A stretch of 64,000 bases of DNA from Cydia pomonella. Its lineage: Eukaryota; Arthropoda; Insecta; Lepidoptera; Tortricidae. Shown here piece after piece: positions 35,015-46,867 of this stretch. Made by a program: the position numbers and the translations under genes. Numbering within the stretch: the stretch's first letter is position 1; each line of letters starts with the position of its first letter. The notes under the pieces were generated by a model that saw nothing but the letters and a program-made list of their open reading frames with translations, made no database searches and was not told the DNA's origin. Location: assembly GCF_033807575.1 (NCBI RefSeq), contig NC_084703.1, positions 744,001 to 808,000 of the forward strand, read 5' to 3'.

Positions 35015-35392
35015 AAATCTCGGCCAATGGTCATATGTATTGCATGGTCTGACGTGCCCCTCCCCCGGCAAAATCGGCAGACTGTTTTGTGCAGAAAATT
35101 AGAGACAAGGCGTCCCTAATTGTTCAATCCTCAAAGATGAAAATCTCGGCCAATGGTCATATGTATTGCATGGTCTGACGTGCCCCTCCCCCGGCAAAAT
35201 CGGCAGACTGTTTTGTGCAGAAAATTAGAGACGAGGCGTCCCCAATTGTTCAATCCTCAAAGATGAAAATCTCGGCCAATGGTCATATGTATTGCATGGT
35301 CTGACGTGCCCCTCCCCCGGCAAAATCGGCAGACTGTTTTGTGCAGAAAATTAGAGACGAGGCGTCCCCAATTGTTAAATTCTCAAAGATGA
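35015..35392. repeat. 126-bp tandem repeat, three units
   Basis: aaatctcggccaatggtcat starts units at 35015, 35141 and 35267, with few differences. A diverged single unit with the same flank (cgcctttaagagct) lies at 40184-40325, which shows the ancestral state. Confidence 0.93.
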
Positions 35393-35573
35393 ATACACTC
35401 TTGAACCCGTTCATTACAACATACTTAAAGTAACTACAGATGTGCCAGTTGGGGAATATTTACTAAAATGTAATAATACAAAGGTTACTCTCGTTTCGGT
35501 AACGGAAAATTTCAATCCCCATACGTAAGTATGCAGATTTCCCAAATTTTTGTTGTGGAAATTTCGCAATTTT

Positions 35574-35822
35574 TAACCGACTTCAAAAAAGGAGGAGGTT
35601 CTCAATTCGACTGTTTTATTTTGTATGTATGTTATACCCGATATCTCCGAGAATCATGAACCGATTTTCAAATTTTTTTTTAATCGAACGGGTATAACCC
35701 CGAGATGGTCCCGTTGGCACCAAGTCGGGGTCTGATGATGGGATCTTGGAGAAATCGAGGGAACTCTTCAAATGTTATAGGTACATGTATGACGCTTTGG
35801 GTCATATTTGAAGTCGGTTATA
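35574..35822. mobile_element. MITE with AACCGACTTCAAA ends
   Basis: taaccgacttcaaaaaagga ... atttgaagtcggtta. Middle contains tgtatgtatgttatacccg and accaagtcggggtctgatga. Common repeat type in Lepidoptera. Confidence 0.75.
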
Positions 35823-36382
35823 TTTTTTGTTAAAAAGTTTTTTAAACTTTCAGACACCAGATCAGTAATTGTAACACACACTTTTTTCTGAAAACTCCCA
35901 AACACGAGTTATACTTGAGTAACCTCCTAAGACCCCGCGTGCAAATTATTGTACGTATTCCACGATCTATGTTGAACTTTAGAGTAACTAAGTGTTCCGA
36001 ATTCAAAAACAAAACATCTGCTTCTGGGTCTCGGAAGGTAATGAAGAGATCCCTTTTATCATATCCTCAATCTAAATAGTACTACGACATAATATAAAAG
36101 AAATACTCTAGAAATACGATAAACAAACTTCCTTAGTGTACGGAACCCTAAAGACAAAAAACCCTAAGACTATGTGCTATCTGTACATTTTCGGAACTAT
36201 CTACGCTTATATAATATATGTTTAGTTTTATACCTACGACAATTAAGTACTAACATCAAATCTAAGGAATTTTCACTTCTTATGGTGTATTAAACGTGGA
36301 ATTTTATTCCAAATAACACTATTTACAAACTTAGGCAATCATAAACCAAGACAGCTAATAATTAAAGTTAAGTAGGAAGGGT

Positions 36383-36716
36383 TATTCGCGGACGGTCTAG
36401 AACGCAAAATGACTAGTGTAATATTTTACCTACATCGGTTATAGTCTACCGCTCTAACGGACTAGAACGCAAAATGCCCACATAATTTTTCCCGTTTTAT
36501 CTTAACTTTATAGCGATGTCGACGGAGCCCCGCTTCCGCGGGGCTCCTATTCTGTACTGTTTGGCCTTCGGCCATTTGAATATACCTAACGAACCTAACC
36601 TACCTATATAAAATGTTGTGGTCATTTTGCGTTCCAGACCGTTTGCGATGTAGACTAATAGCGATATAGACAAAATATTACAGTAGTCATTTTGCGTTCT
36701 AGACCATCCGCGAATG
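36383..36716. mobile_element. Foldback FF
   Basis: attcgcggacggtctagaac ... ttctagaccatccgcgaat, with aaaatga inner extension. The centre holds two short stems, gccccgcttccgcggggc and ggccttcggcc. Confidence 0.8.
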
Positions 36717-36956
36717 ACCGAGTACGAAGACTATATTATATTACACCTATTTATATTACATAACTGCTGTTACATAGTCTTGGTAACTTAAATCATGCTA
36801 TAAGGAAGAAACAAGCAAAATTTATTTATTTTATTAGATATATTTGGTTTAAGAAGGCAATTAATATGATTTAAAGAAGATTCTAGATGAGTTATAAATT
36901 AGTACGTAGAGAAAGAAATTCAACATTCTTTGCGTAACGTAATATAATAACAACAT

Positions 36957-37444
36957 ATAGTCTATTTTTTTATCCCGTAGACTAAAATGACATTTCATGT
37001 GTTGCTGGTTTTTGACGTCTTATAAATAGTGATGTGCTGCAACCGGTACTAACCGAAAATAAACTATTGGGAGTTACTTATATAGGCATGTAACACTATT
37101 TTGAGGCATTTAGAAAGTTTGTATCCAGGTCTAAACACAATATTTCTAATATTTAAAAGCGATTTTATTGTAAGATGAACAGTCACCTCGAAGCTCATAA
37201 TGCAATTTTTAAATGTTTGAATGGATTAGCAGTGAGTAGATTTTATTTATTATTTACTTCCTATCATGTAGTGCGTAGATTTCATTAATTGTTTATTTTG
37301 GATCTAAAATTAATTTAATATTTATCGGTTATTCACAAACCGAAATCAAAGATCAGCACTGTTTGTTTTAAGCTGGTCACATTATTTCTGCGTTTGACAT
37401 TTGTGGTTGTCATTTTAGTCAACGGAATAAAAGAACAGACTATA
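36957..37444. mobile_element. Family I foldback, long copy
   Basis: tatagtctattttttatccc-like left end with cccgtagactaaaatgac, right end gtcattttagtcaacggaat ... cagactata. Interior near-identical to 43379-43914. Confidence 0.85.
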
Positions 37445-37445
37445 A

Positions 37446-38495
37446 TATGGGCAGTATTTATTCGTCACAATGAACGCCGTTAAATTCGAGAACTGTAAAA
37501 CTCTTCATTATGTTTTTTTTTATATGAAAAATAGGAATGTTTCCACAACATTAAGAAGATATAACAGTAAAGGCGTAGTAGAAAGTTTAGTAAGATAAGA
37601 TAAGATTTATTAACATAAAGTAACAGGAAAAACTAACATAACAGAATTAAATACTATTATAAGTTTTGGCACTAATTTGGCTGTAACTAACAAAGCTGGA
37701 TTGCACTTCCCGCGTTTTCAGGAGCCCTAGGCATATTTACATATATAGTATCTAATATCTTACATTGCGCAATCTAGCGGTCTAAAGGCGCACTAACAAT
37801 TTATATACAGACTCGTGCCGCCCAGTTATACGATGTACACTCTTTTTTAAAGGAATTGCCCGCGAGGAAACGGAAAGTCTTTAGCAGTATATTCCGAATC
37901 GTATTTAGAGACAAAGATGTCATATATTCTTTTATTTAATTCGCATGCTTTCAGAGTTAATACCATTGAAAAAAAACGGGTTTTATTGTGTTTCCATGCA
38001 AAACGCCTTTTTGATGGCGATGTCCCCACTATGGGATCTAGTCTAGACGTCCTTATTGACAGATAGCAAAGTGACAAGGAACACTTTGAATAGACTAGTT
38101 TTTACGAAAAAAAATCGCATATAACCGATTTGCAAAACCAGTGTTTTGTGAACAAAGTTTTGTACGGAACACTAAAAATGTATCATATAAATCCATAAAT
38201 TTTCCAAGAACATGTACTTAATATGTTTAAAAAAATACAAAAAGTAAAAAAAAAATTGGAATGGACTGAAATTTGTATAAGATTTTTTTTCCTTCTTATG
38301 CAGGAATACGTGGAATACCTTGTATAAACAAAGTAGCATATTTTTTGAGTCATAAAATTTTCGATAAAATAAATTCAACCGTATTAAAAACACAGCTAGA
38401 TTCAAACTTCCCCGGCAATATTTTTGTATGATGGGCGGCACGAGGATAGTGTGGTCGTATGGAGGTTACTTGTCACTAAAGCGTCTTTCCAGATA
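37446..38495. other. Unassigned AT-rich stretch
   Basis: gataagataagatttattaa at 37594 looks like a retroelement tail. No gene or foldback recognised. Confidence 0.45.
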
Positions 38496-38497
38496 GA

Positions 38498-38660
38498 TTT
38501 TCGTACATTGACTCGGCTATTGCTATCTCTATTGCACGCGCATGATTATACTGCTGTCCCGCTCATGTTATCGGTTGTCAATGTCACTGTGCGACCTTGA
38601 CAGCAATATAATTATGCGCATGCAATAGAAATAACACCAGGCGGGGCAATGTACGAAAAT
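38498..38660. mobile_element. Imperfect foldback
   Basis: attttcgtacattg, attgcacgcgcatgattata and gctgtc against gacagcaatataattatgcg, catgcaat and caatgtacgaaaat. Confidence 0.72.
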
Positions 38661-38872
38661 TTACATGGACAGCGTCGCTACTTTATTAAGGAAGAAAAAC
38701 ACAAATATTATTTGCCACGCAATGGAAATTCAATGTCAAATTATGGTATTCGTTAAACAATGGAAATGAACAAAAATGAAAAAATCGCTTGAACGCTGAC
38801 AGACTTATTTCAATAAGTCATACGACGAAGTCAGACGACAGAACTATGACGAAATATAAAAATACTCAGATA

Positions 38873-39223
38873 TTAAGGTGGTTCGATTTCCATACAAAAA
38901 ACAATTGCGTTTTATGAAGTCATTATACACTATTACTACATAAATATGTGCGCATCTATCTACTTTCGACTATTAGTTTGCACTAAATTGATAGAAAAAC
39001 TATGTTTCATACAGAAATCATGCAATAAACGTTATATTTTTCTATCAAAGTAACACCAAAATAACGTTTTTTGCGTAGTTTCTGTATGAAACATACTTTT
39101 TCTATCAATTTAGCGCAAACTAATATTTGAAAGTAGATAGATGCGCACATATTTATGTAGTAATAGTGTATAATGACTTCATAAAACGCAATCGTGTTTT
39201 GTATGGAAATCGAACCACCTTAA
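38873..39223. mobile_element. 351-bp near-perfect palindrome
   Basis: Starts ttaaggtggttcgatttcca and ends tggaaatcgaaccaccttaa. Arms stay paired inward for about 160 bp (acttcataaaacgcaat, gatgcgcacatattta, tgtttcatacagaa), leaving a short centre. ORF 39127-39351 is a chance reading of one arm. Confidence 0.9.
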
Positions 39224-39460
39224 ACTATTTTTATTTTCTAACGGCTTGCCATAATAAAAAGACGTCAAGTCAACTCCACACTACCACTTTAAATGTAACA
39301 AATCTACTAACACTAATATCGGTACCCCCATTTCATACCTCATTATTATAATAATTACTAAGAATGTGAAATAAAGATCAGGATCCGACAAAACTGGAAT
39401 CTACGTTTCAATAAGTTTAAGCCTCTTTTGATAAGTGCAAAATACTGTAATAAACATTAT

Positions 39461-39622
39461 TAACCCTTTGAACGCCCAGAACCCTCAAAGGCGTCGTAAG
39501 AAGGCGCCAAGAACGCTTATAACGAACGCAAGAACGTTGTCAATACGGTTTGTTGCTAGCTCATGCCAGGGATATTGGCTCTTGCGTGTCGTTCTTGTTG
39601 ACAGATGGCGTTCAAAAGCTTA
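39461..39622. mobile_element. Foldback GG, copy 1
   Basis: taaccctttgaacgcccaga ... gatggcgttcaaaagctta. Related to 44465-44591. Confidence 0.65.
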
Positions 39623-39689
39623 AATAGTTTGGCATATGAGTTCCGCTTCATAAGCTTAGCAACTGGAAATTACATCAAAATATATAAGC

Positions 39690-40063
39690 AGGGCCCGTAC
39701 ATTTCATGCCGTTGACAGAAAAATTACGTCAAGCTACATAGAGTATGATTCCAATTAGTATTTTCGTAATAATTAATCATTTGTCAACCTATTTAGGTAA
39801 CTGATACATATACTTGACAATCAGTACAGAAACGTCTGACTTTCATCTTATTGTCACTCAAATAAATAATAGATTATTAATTTATTAAATAATACATATT
39901 TTTGATTTTTATCAGCCTAACAAGCTTTTACTCACGTAACAAGTTTTAATTTTGATACCCGTCAATAAGTAATCTAAATTTGTAGTACATATTGTAAAAA
40001 AAACTCCCTGTATGTTAAATTACGTCATTTTTGCGTCAACGGCATGAAAAGTACGGGCCCTGT
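39690..40063. mobile_element. MITE EE with GGGCCCGTAC ends
   Basis: cagggcccgtacatttcatg ... catgaaaagtacgggccctg. The interior (catagagtatgatt, gacaatcagtacagaa, ttcatcttattgtcact) matches 43269-44143. Confidence 0.82.
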
Positions 40064-40582
40064 ATATAAAATACATTTTAATAGCAATTTTACTCGCCGT
40101 TTTAACAATATCGCAAAGTTGAAGTAATAATCAACGCCATGTCATAAATTGCACGTAGTCAACCCGTATAACCTAAGTGGATTTAACAACCAGAATCGCC
40201 TTTAAGAGCTTTAATGGCCATAGGTATTGTATGGACTGGCGTTTATCAGACATGGCATACATTTGATGTGCCCGTCCCCCGCAAAAATCGGCAGACGGTG
40301 TTGTACCGAAAATTACAGATAAGTCGTCTCCAAGTAACATATCAAGTGACGTGTGAGCCACTAAATGTACTGACTATATACCAAGTCAATGGCGGCGAAT
40401 AGGTTAAAAAACATCAGAAGTAAAGGTATGGGGGCACCGCTACATATCGTGTCATTCACGACCACGCGTGCCTTGACTCGTATTATTAAAGGTTAGATTT
40501 GGCAAATCTGCGCGTAATCGTGGATGACTCGAGCTTAAACAACAACTGAGACTTCCCGTGATATTCGACAGACGTTTATATT

Positions 40583-40677
40583 GTACAATCAAATAATATA
40601 ATTTCAATGCCATTTCGTACTTTGAAACAGTGACACGGTACGAAATGGTACTGAAATTAAATTCCTAGACCGTACAG
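40583..40677. mobile_element. TACAGTC-like foldback, short diverged copy
   Basis: gtacaatcaaataatataat start and ttcctagaccgtaca end, with ccatttcgtac/gtacgaaatgg arms. The terminal hexamers have decayed. Confidence 0.65.
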
Positions 40678-40974
40678 ATGTTTAAAGTGATCCATACATA
40701 TAATATCTAAACTCCAATAAACACTTATGCCCACATATTGCTATTACACTAGCTGATATACTAGATAATAATCAAACCTTATCATCAAAGTTGGTGCTCA
40801 TTGAAAGGGTTGTCAAAAAAACCGTATCCTTAATTCGCATTTAGTGTGATGAGACCTCGACTCGGGAAGGCGAAGTGACGTAAGGCCGTATCCACGAGGT
40901 GGATACGGCAAGGCCGACCTGGCATAGAATCTGCATACAGAACAACATGGAAATCTATGGATTTGGATATGGAA

Positions 40975-41515
40975 CAGTTACTGTTTCAGTAAAAAACAGT
41001 CAGTTTCACTAAAAAACAGTCACTTTTTCAGTAAAAAACAGTCAGTTTCACTAAAAAACAGTCACTTTTTCACTAAAAGACAGTCACTGTTTCACTAAAA
41101 AAACAATAACTGTTTCAGTAAAATACAGTCACTTTTTCACTAAAAAACAGTCACTGTTTTACTACAGTCACTGTTTCACTAAAATACAGTCACTGATCCA
41201 CTAAAATACAGTCACTGTTTCACTAAAATACAGTCAATGTTTCACTAAAATACAGTCAGTTTCACTAAAATACAGTCAGTTTCACTAAAATACAGTCACT
41301 GTTTCACTAAAATGCAGACACTGTCTCACTAAAATACAGTCACTGTATCACTAAAATACAGTCACTGTTTCACTAAAATGCAGACACTGTCTCACTAAAA
41401 TACAGTCACTGTATCACTAAAATACAGTCACTGTTTCACTAAAAACCTGTCACTGTTTTAGTAAAATTCAGTCACTGTTTCACTAAAATACAGTCACTGT
41501 TTCACTAAAAAACAG
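40975..41515. repeat. 22-bp satellite, about 24 units
   Basis: Unit tacagtcactgtttcactaa-aa with variants (gtttcagt, aaaaacag). The left third is noisier than the right. The unit contains TACAGTCA, the terminal motif of the foldbacks in this window. Confidence 0.93.
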
Positions 41516-42023
41516 CTGAGCGATTTTTACGTATACCTTTTGTGCTAAAAATCACGAAAAAGTAAGTCATTTTTTAAGGCGGCTTATCAACATCAGTAAC
41601 AATTTTAAGTTTTATCAACGTCTGTCAAATAAATTGGGAGACTCATATAAACTATGCGCCTTGAAGGGTGAATCGGAAAAATATACAGGTATGTCCTTAT
41701 TGTATTCATAATACCAAAGAGAATTGAGTATAGAGGCGTATTGTCGAAGTCAATTTTGTAGTTAACTAAATTTACTGCCATCTTTCGGCACATAATTAAA
41801 TTTTTTAGAACGCCATTTGACTTTGATCCTTATTCTTTCACCGATGTGTGTTCAATTTGTTATATATTAAAATGTGGCGCCATCTTACCGGGCACTACCT
41901 AAAGATTATGACGATGTCGCTATAACATACACAATACAAATATCTGTTATAAATGTTATAATGTAGTATTTATAAATGATGCTGTATATTTTTCAAGTAA
42001 TTATGATGTCGCTGTAAATATTG

Positions 42024-42163
42024 TACAGTCGCCATCAGATATATCGAAGCGGCCGTGGTGCTCAAAAATATCCGAACACGCACTCTAACGCCTTAACAAA
42101 AGAAGCGTGTTCAGATATTTGTGAGCATCTCCGCCGGTCCGATATATCTGATGGCGACTGTAC
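42024..42163. mobile_element. TACAGTC foldback, family F second copy
   Basis: Arms tacagtcgccatcagatata and tatatctgatggcgactgta are nearly perfect over 25 bp. Inner gtgctcaaaaatatc/gatatttgtgagcat. Confidence 0.85.
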
Positions 42164-42469
42164 CTATTAACACGTTTGAATAATTCACAATTAGTTTCAC
42201 TAGACTTAACCTTTTGTTTTATATATAACTGCGTCGAAATATTGAGTGTCTAGTGAAATCATTGTCATATATCATAAGACGGGCCTTACGGGCACTAAGA
42301 TTGGTGCTAGTTCAGTGGTGTCACTCACAAAGTCTACCGCAACTAGTTTCGACCAATCGCGCGCGTGACGCGAACTCAACAACCAATCGCGTTGTGGCGT
42401 TAGACTGCACGATTGGCTCGAATTCGTGTGCGTGACGCTGTACTGACCCTGGCTGTAAGGCCTTTATAT

Positions 42470-42907
42470 ATACAGTGTGTCCCTAGCCATTGGACAAAGC
42501 CGAAATGTACATATGCATTATGGTATTTAGAACCAGTGTACAAAGCATCATAACAACCGGTGTAGCGGTTTCGAAGAAATTAGCAAATTACCATTTTTTA
42601 CTTTGGAGCAGCCTGTATGTGTTAGTAGCTCCTAAGGTAATATCCTCAAAGAATAGTATGGAACCTTCTTCAACCTTTTTGATTATCTTTTTTATTTATG
42701 ACACTCAAATATTTCAAACAAATTGTCAAAAACACTGCCAAAGATTAACACAGTATGTTTCTTTTTGTGGTCGATTATTGCTAATAACTTTTGTTCGATT
42801 TTTTTTATCTTTTGTTCTAATTAAAAAAATATTATCGTCAGAGCATTCCTGAGAAGTAACCCTACGTGGGATTTCAGGGTTTGTCCAATGGCTAAGGTCA
42901 CCCTGTA
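42470..42907. mobile_element. Foldback DD
   Basis: tacagtgtgtccctagccat-tggacaaa ... tttgtccaatggctaaggtc-accctgta. Interior AT-rich; the ORFs on either strand have no recognisable family. Confidence 0.75.
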
Positions 42908-43162
42908 TGTCAATGAGTGAAATATTGTATTGACTTGTTGTAAATGTTTCAATGTTGAATTTAGTGTAACTGTATATTTTCCGACCCACCTTTAAAGACA
43001 ATAAATAAGTTAAATAACACTAATGTAGCAGGTTTTGGGCGAGTAGGTTGTATAGTCCCTGTATGGACGCGCCCGCGGACGCGGCCATACAGGGCGGCTT
43101 CTAGAACGGGCCGACCAGGCACGCGCTTAACAGAGGTTGCTGACCTTGACACTGCCATTATC

Positions 43163-43272
43163 AGGGGGCCTACCGCGAATCTTTCTCTTTTACTCTCACT
43201 AAGACGTAATTAGAGTGACAGAGAAAAATGCCCGCAATTGACGAATTACGATTTTCCCGGTAGCCGCCCAGG
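43163..43272. mobile_element. Foldback HH, copy 1
   Basis: gggggcctaccgcgaatctt ... cccgcaattgacgaattacg. Matches 52332-52468 (inverted). Confidence 0.7.
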
Positions 43273-44143
43273 GCCCGTACATGTCATGTCATGTTGCCGT
43301 GGACAGAAAAAAATACGTCACGCTACATAGAGGATGATCCGAGTAGTATTTTTGTAATAATTCATCATTTGTCATCTTTATAGTCTATTTTTTTATCCCG
43401 TAGACAAAAATGACAATTCATGTGTTGCTGGTTTTTTACGTCTTATAAATAGTGATGTGCTGCAACCGGTACTAACGGAAAATAAACTATTGGGAGTTAC
43501 TTATATAGGCATGTAACACCATTTTGAGGCATTTAAAAAGTTTGTATCCAGGTCTAAACACAATATTTCTAATATTTAAAAGCGATTTTATTGTAAGATT
43601 AACAGTCACCTCAGAGCTCATAATGCAATTTTTAAATGTTTGAGTGGATTAGCAGTGAGTAGATTTTATTTATTATTTACTTCCTATCATGTAGTGAGTG
43701 GATTAATTAATTTTATTTATTATTTACTTCCTATCATGTAGTGAGTGGATTAATTAATTGTTTATTTTGGATCTAAAATTAATTTAATATTTATCGGTTA
43801 TTCACAAACCGAAATCAAAGATCAGCACTATTTGTTTTAAGCTGGTCACATTATTTCTGCGTTTGACATTTGTGGTTGTCATTTTAGTCTACGGAATAAA
43901 AGAACAGACTATAGTTAACCTTGACAATCAGTACAGAATGTCTACCTGACCTTCATCTTATTGTCACTGAACTGAATAATAGGTTGTTTATTAAATAATA
44001 CATCTTTTTTATTTTCAAAGCGTAAATTTTTCTACGCGTGAACAGATTAGTTTTCTCAATTTGTTATGTTATAAAACAACTCCCTGTGTGTAAAATACGT
44101 CTTTTTTGCGTCAAGCAACGGCATAATGTGTACGGGCCCTGGT
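43269..44143. mobile_element. MITE EE, split by family I
   Basis: cagggcccgtacatgtcatg ... tgtgtacgggccctgg, with family I inserted at 43379-43914 (flanks ctttat / agttaacc). Removing the insert leaves an element like 39690-40063. Confidence 0.82.
43379..43914. mobile_element. Family I foldback, nested in element EE
   Basis: Same ends as 36957. It carries an internal 50-bp duplication (tcctatcatgtagtgagtgg twice, 43682 and 43728). Splits the GGGCCCGTACAT element at 43269-44143. Confidence 0.85.
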
Positions 44144-44237
44144 TATATATTAGGGCATTTTCACATTAACGACCGACCATTTTGTCGAAGACGGTCAAAA
44201 GTTACTACTTAATACAACACTTTAATCGCGCTTCAGT

Positions 44238-44368
44238 GTACAGTCGAGGAAATTGATTCTTTAGCAGTTAACGTGTCACGTTACAATGGACAGCTCTTAC
44301 CATAAGTATGTACAGCCAAATTTACTTGAACCGCAAGTTGCTAAAGAATCAATTTCCGCGACCGTACA
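44238..44368. mobile_element. TACAGTC foldback
   Basis: tacagtcgaggaaattgatt ... aatcaatttccgcgaccgta, with ctttagcagtt/aagttgctaaag inner arms. Confidence 0.8.
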
Positions 44369-44464
44369 AGATAAAATGAAAATGCCCATTACATGGTGAT
44401 GGGTATTAAGTTAATTGCGAACCGGTTCATTCATCTGAATGATGCAATTTTATAAACCTAATCC

Positions 44465-44591
44465 TAAACCTTTTGACCGCCAAAGACGTCATATGACGCG
44501 CGCGGCTACAGCCCAATATCAACCTTCACGCGTACCCACAAGGTTCACGATTACGCGCCGCTTGCGATAGGCGTGGCGTTCAAAAGGTTAA
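44465..44591. mobile_element. Foldback GG, copy 2
   Basis: taaaccttttgaccgccaaa ... ggcgtggcgttcaaaaggtta, about 127 bp. Confidence 0.68.
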
Positions 44592-44702
44592 GTAAGCTAT
44601 AAAAAATACTTTTTACTTAATTGATTATGCAGATAGATAATCAGCAACCTCTTATAAATTGTTTTATCAAATTAAAGTTTTACTAATTATAACGTTTGTG
44701 CA

Positions 44703-45188
44703 TACAGTCAAATAATTTCAGCACCATTTCGTACTTTGTCACGATGACGATCAACATTAAAGTCGCTAGGTACAGTCACGTCTGAAAACATCGACACGAT
44801 CGAAGTGCCAAAAATATGTATACACGACTTTATGGCCCATATAGGGACCGTGCGCGTTGGAGGGTCTGCCATCTTGTGGCCTGAATCGGAACCATAAACA
44901 TGTACATTTACACGTCACGTGTTTTCTTGTGCATAGTATGTTCTGGCATCTTGTGGGCTACATCGGAACAAAAAACATCACATTTACGCCTCGCGCCAAA
45001 AATCTGACGGCTCCTGTGCTGCCTCCTACAGTTCATGCACGCTCCCTATATTAGGGTAGTGTATACATATTTTTGCCACTTTGTCCGTATCAATATTTTC
45101 AGACGCGACCATACCTAAATCTAAATCTATTCTCACTGTGACAAGGTATAAAATGGTACAGAAATTAAATTCCTTGACCCTAAGTACA
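44703..45188. mobile_element. Three-level nested foldback cluster
   Basis: Outer element: tacagtcaaataatttcagc with ccatttcgtac, closing at tccttgaccctaagta. Middle element 44771-45110: tacagtcacgtctgaaaaca ... tattttcagacgcgacc. Innermost element 44839-45051 is the family H element. Each guest interrupts the arms of its host cleanly. Confidence 0.82.
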
Positions 45189-45500
45189 AAACACAACGAT
45201 AAATAAATTGATAATTTTTTACTTTATAACAAATTACTTAAACGAACATATACATAACATTACATAAACTATCATTATAATTAAATAAATTTACCAAGGA
45301 AAATTAATATTATTATATATGTTAATAAAATATACTAATTAAGTACCTAAAGGATGTTAATTTCATTCCCGGTCGTCCAATACTACAAGAAATTTAATAA
45401 ACTAGTTCTAAGTATAATATTTGCTTACAAAACTACGATAACATATTTACACTCACAAAGTGAAGCCAATGTCAAAGTACTACAAAAAATAGACTAATTT

Positions 45501-45716
45501 ATGAATTTAAAAATAGAACTTAAAGATTTAGAAATAGAAGAAGAATTTAAAAAGAGATCACAAAATAGTTTAACTCGAAAAATAATGTCGGCGTGGATAA
45601 GACCGTCTAAAGGTGAAGACCGTCCACAAGCCTCTTCCTTTCTGTCTGTGTCCGAGCGACGTACATACGGGAGTTATCAGAAAATAGTGCACCCAATTAG
45701 CGTCAGTAGTTAAGGA
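45501..45716 (+). CDS. Unidentified 70-residue ORF
   Basis: ATG to TAA reading MNLKIELKDLEIEEEFKKRS, then a basic and Ser-rich C-terminal half ending HPISVSS. A stop lies two codons before the ATG. The 3' half has more balanced composition than the surrounding AT-rich DNA. No family was recognised and no splice signals are compelling. Could be a terminal exon or a chance ORF. Confidence 0.25.
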
Positions 45717-45719
45717 AAA

Positions 45720-46385
45720 TTAATCACTGTTCATCGAAAGCATGAAATCTTTATGGTAATCAACTTTTTGCCTTTTTTACACTGCAATATTGCTTATAGT
45801 TTATGAAATGAACGCCAATATCAAGTTTTATTGAAATTTAATGCTTAATTCTCGTCATAAAACTGACAGCGATTAACTTTTCTTAACAAGTCACGCTGAT
45901 TGGGGACATTCGTTTCTGAAAACTCCGTTATACAGATAGGAGACTTGCCTTATATCGATCTTTTGTGAAATAGATATATTTTATATGGCGGTCTTCCCAA
46001 CATTACTACCTACGTATTTTTTTCAAATAAGTTTATCAAAGTTTTATTCTACATTGGCTTCCATTGTTACCTTACAAATATAATTGATATATTATTATAC
46101 ATTTATTATGCAGATTACCCCAAAAATTTATATGTACACATCTTATGATATATTTAGTAAATATGTACCTAACATAGTTATATACACGCTTGTGCTTGGC
46201 ATCTAAGATGGAAGAACTCTAGATTTTGATCGCAATGTACACTCTCGACTAAAAATAATGAACACGAGGTGGCGCTGCCGTCAGCTAGGTAACAAGAGCA
46301 TGCCACGAGAGGTTAACATAAGTCTGCACTTTACATATGGTATACTATATAACTCGCGTCGAGTGACGGTTTCTATAACAGTTAA
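45720..46385. other. Unassigned AT-rich stretch
   Basis: No structure recognised between the ORF at 45501 and the repeat fragment at 46388. Confidence 0.45.
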
Positions 46386-46387
46386 TT

Positions 46388-46478
46388 TTTTAGGGTTTCG
46401 TACTAAGCAGGCACAAAAGGAATCCTGTGGTGCGACTCTGTCCGTCCGTCCGTCTGTCACATTTTTTTATATGAAGTA
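46388..46478 (-). mobile_element. ACGGAACCC-type element, terminal fragment
   Basis: ttttagggtttcgtactaag and ctctgtccgtccgtccgtct are the right end of the family in reverse. Confidence 0.6.
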
Positions 46479-46544
46479 GCTATCACGTAAAATATTTGTA
46501 GACATTTTTTTTGAAAGTTTAGCACATTAAGAGGAAAGGGAACT

Positions 46545-46865
46545 TCCGCTTCTCCATACAAACGTAGTCCCCATTTTCCTCTCTGGATATTGCCATTATG
46601 GAAAATATTTTAACATAATTTGATGTATATTAACTTTGCCCCCACGTTAGACTTTTCTAGATTTTTTGATTATTGTAAAAATTTGGTGCGAAAAACATAT
46701 TTCATACAAGTTTTTAAATGCTTCTAACTTTAATAATAGTTGAACATTAGAAAAAAATCAAACGTGCATAGCTGTAGTTGATATACAACAAATTGTGTCA
46801 AAATATTTTCAATAACGTTAATATTTAGAAAGGAAAATGAGGACTACGATTGTAAAAAAAGGCAA
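46545..46865. mobile_element. Dispersed foldback R, whole copy
   Basis: ccatacaaacgtagtccccatt ... aatgaggactacgattgta as inverted ends; inner arms gatgtatattaac and ttgatatacaac. About 320 bp. Confidence 0.75.
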
Positions 46866-46867
46866 TT

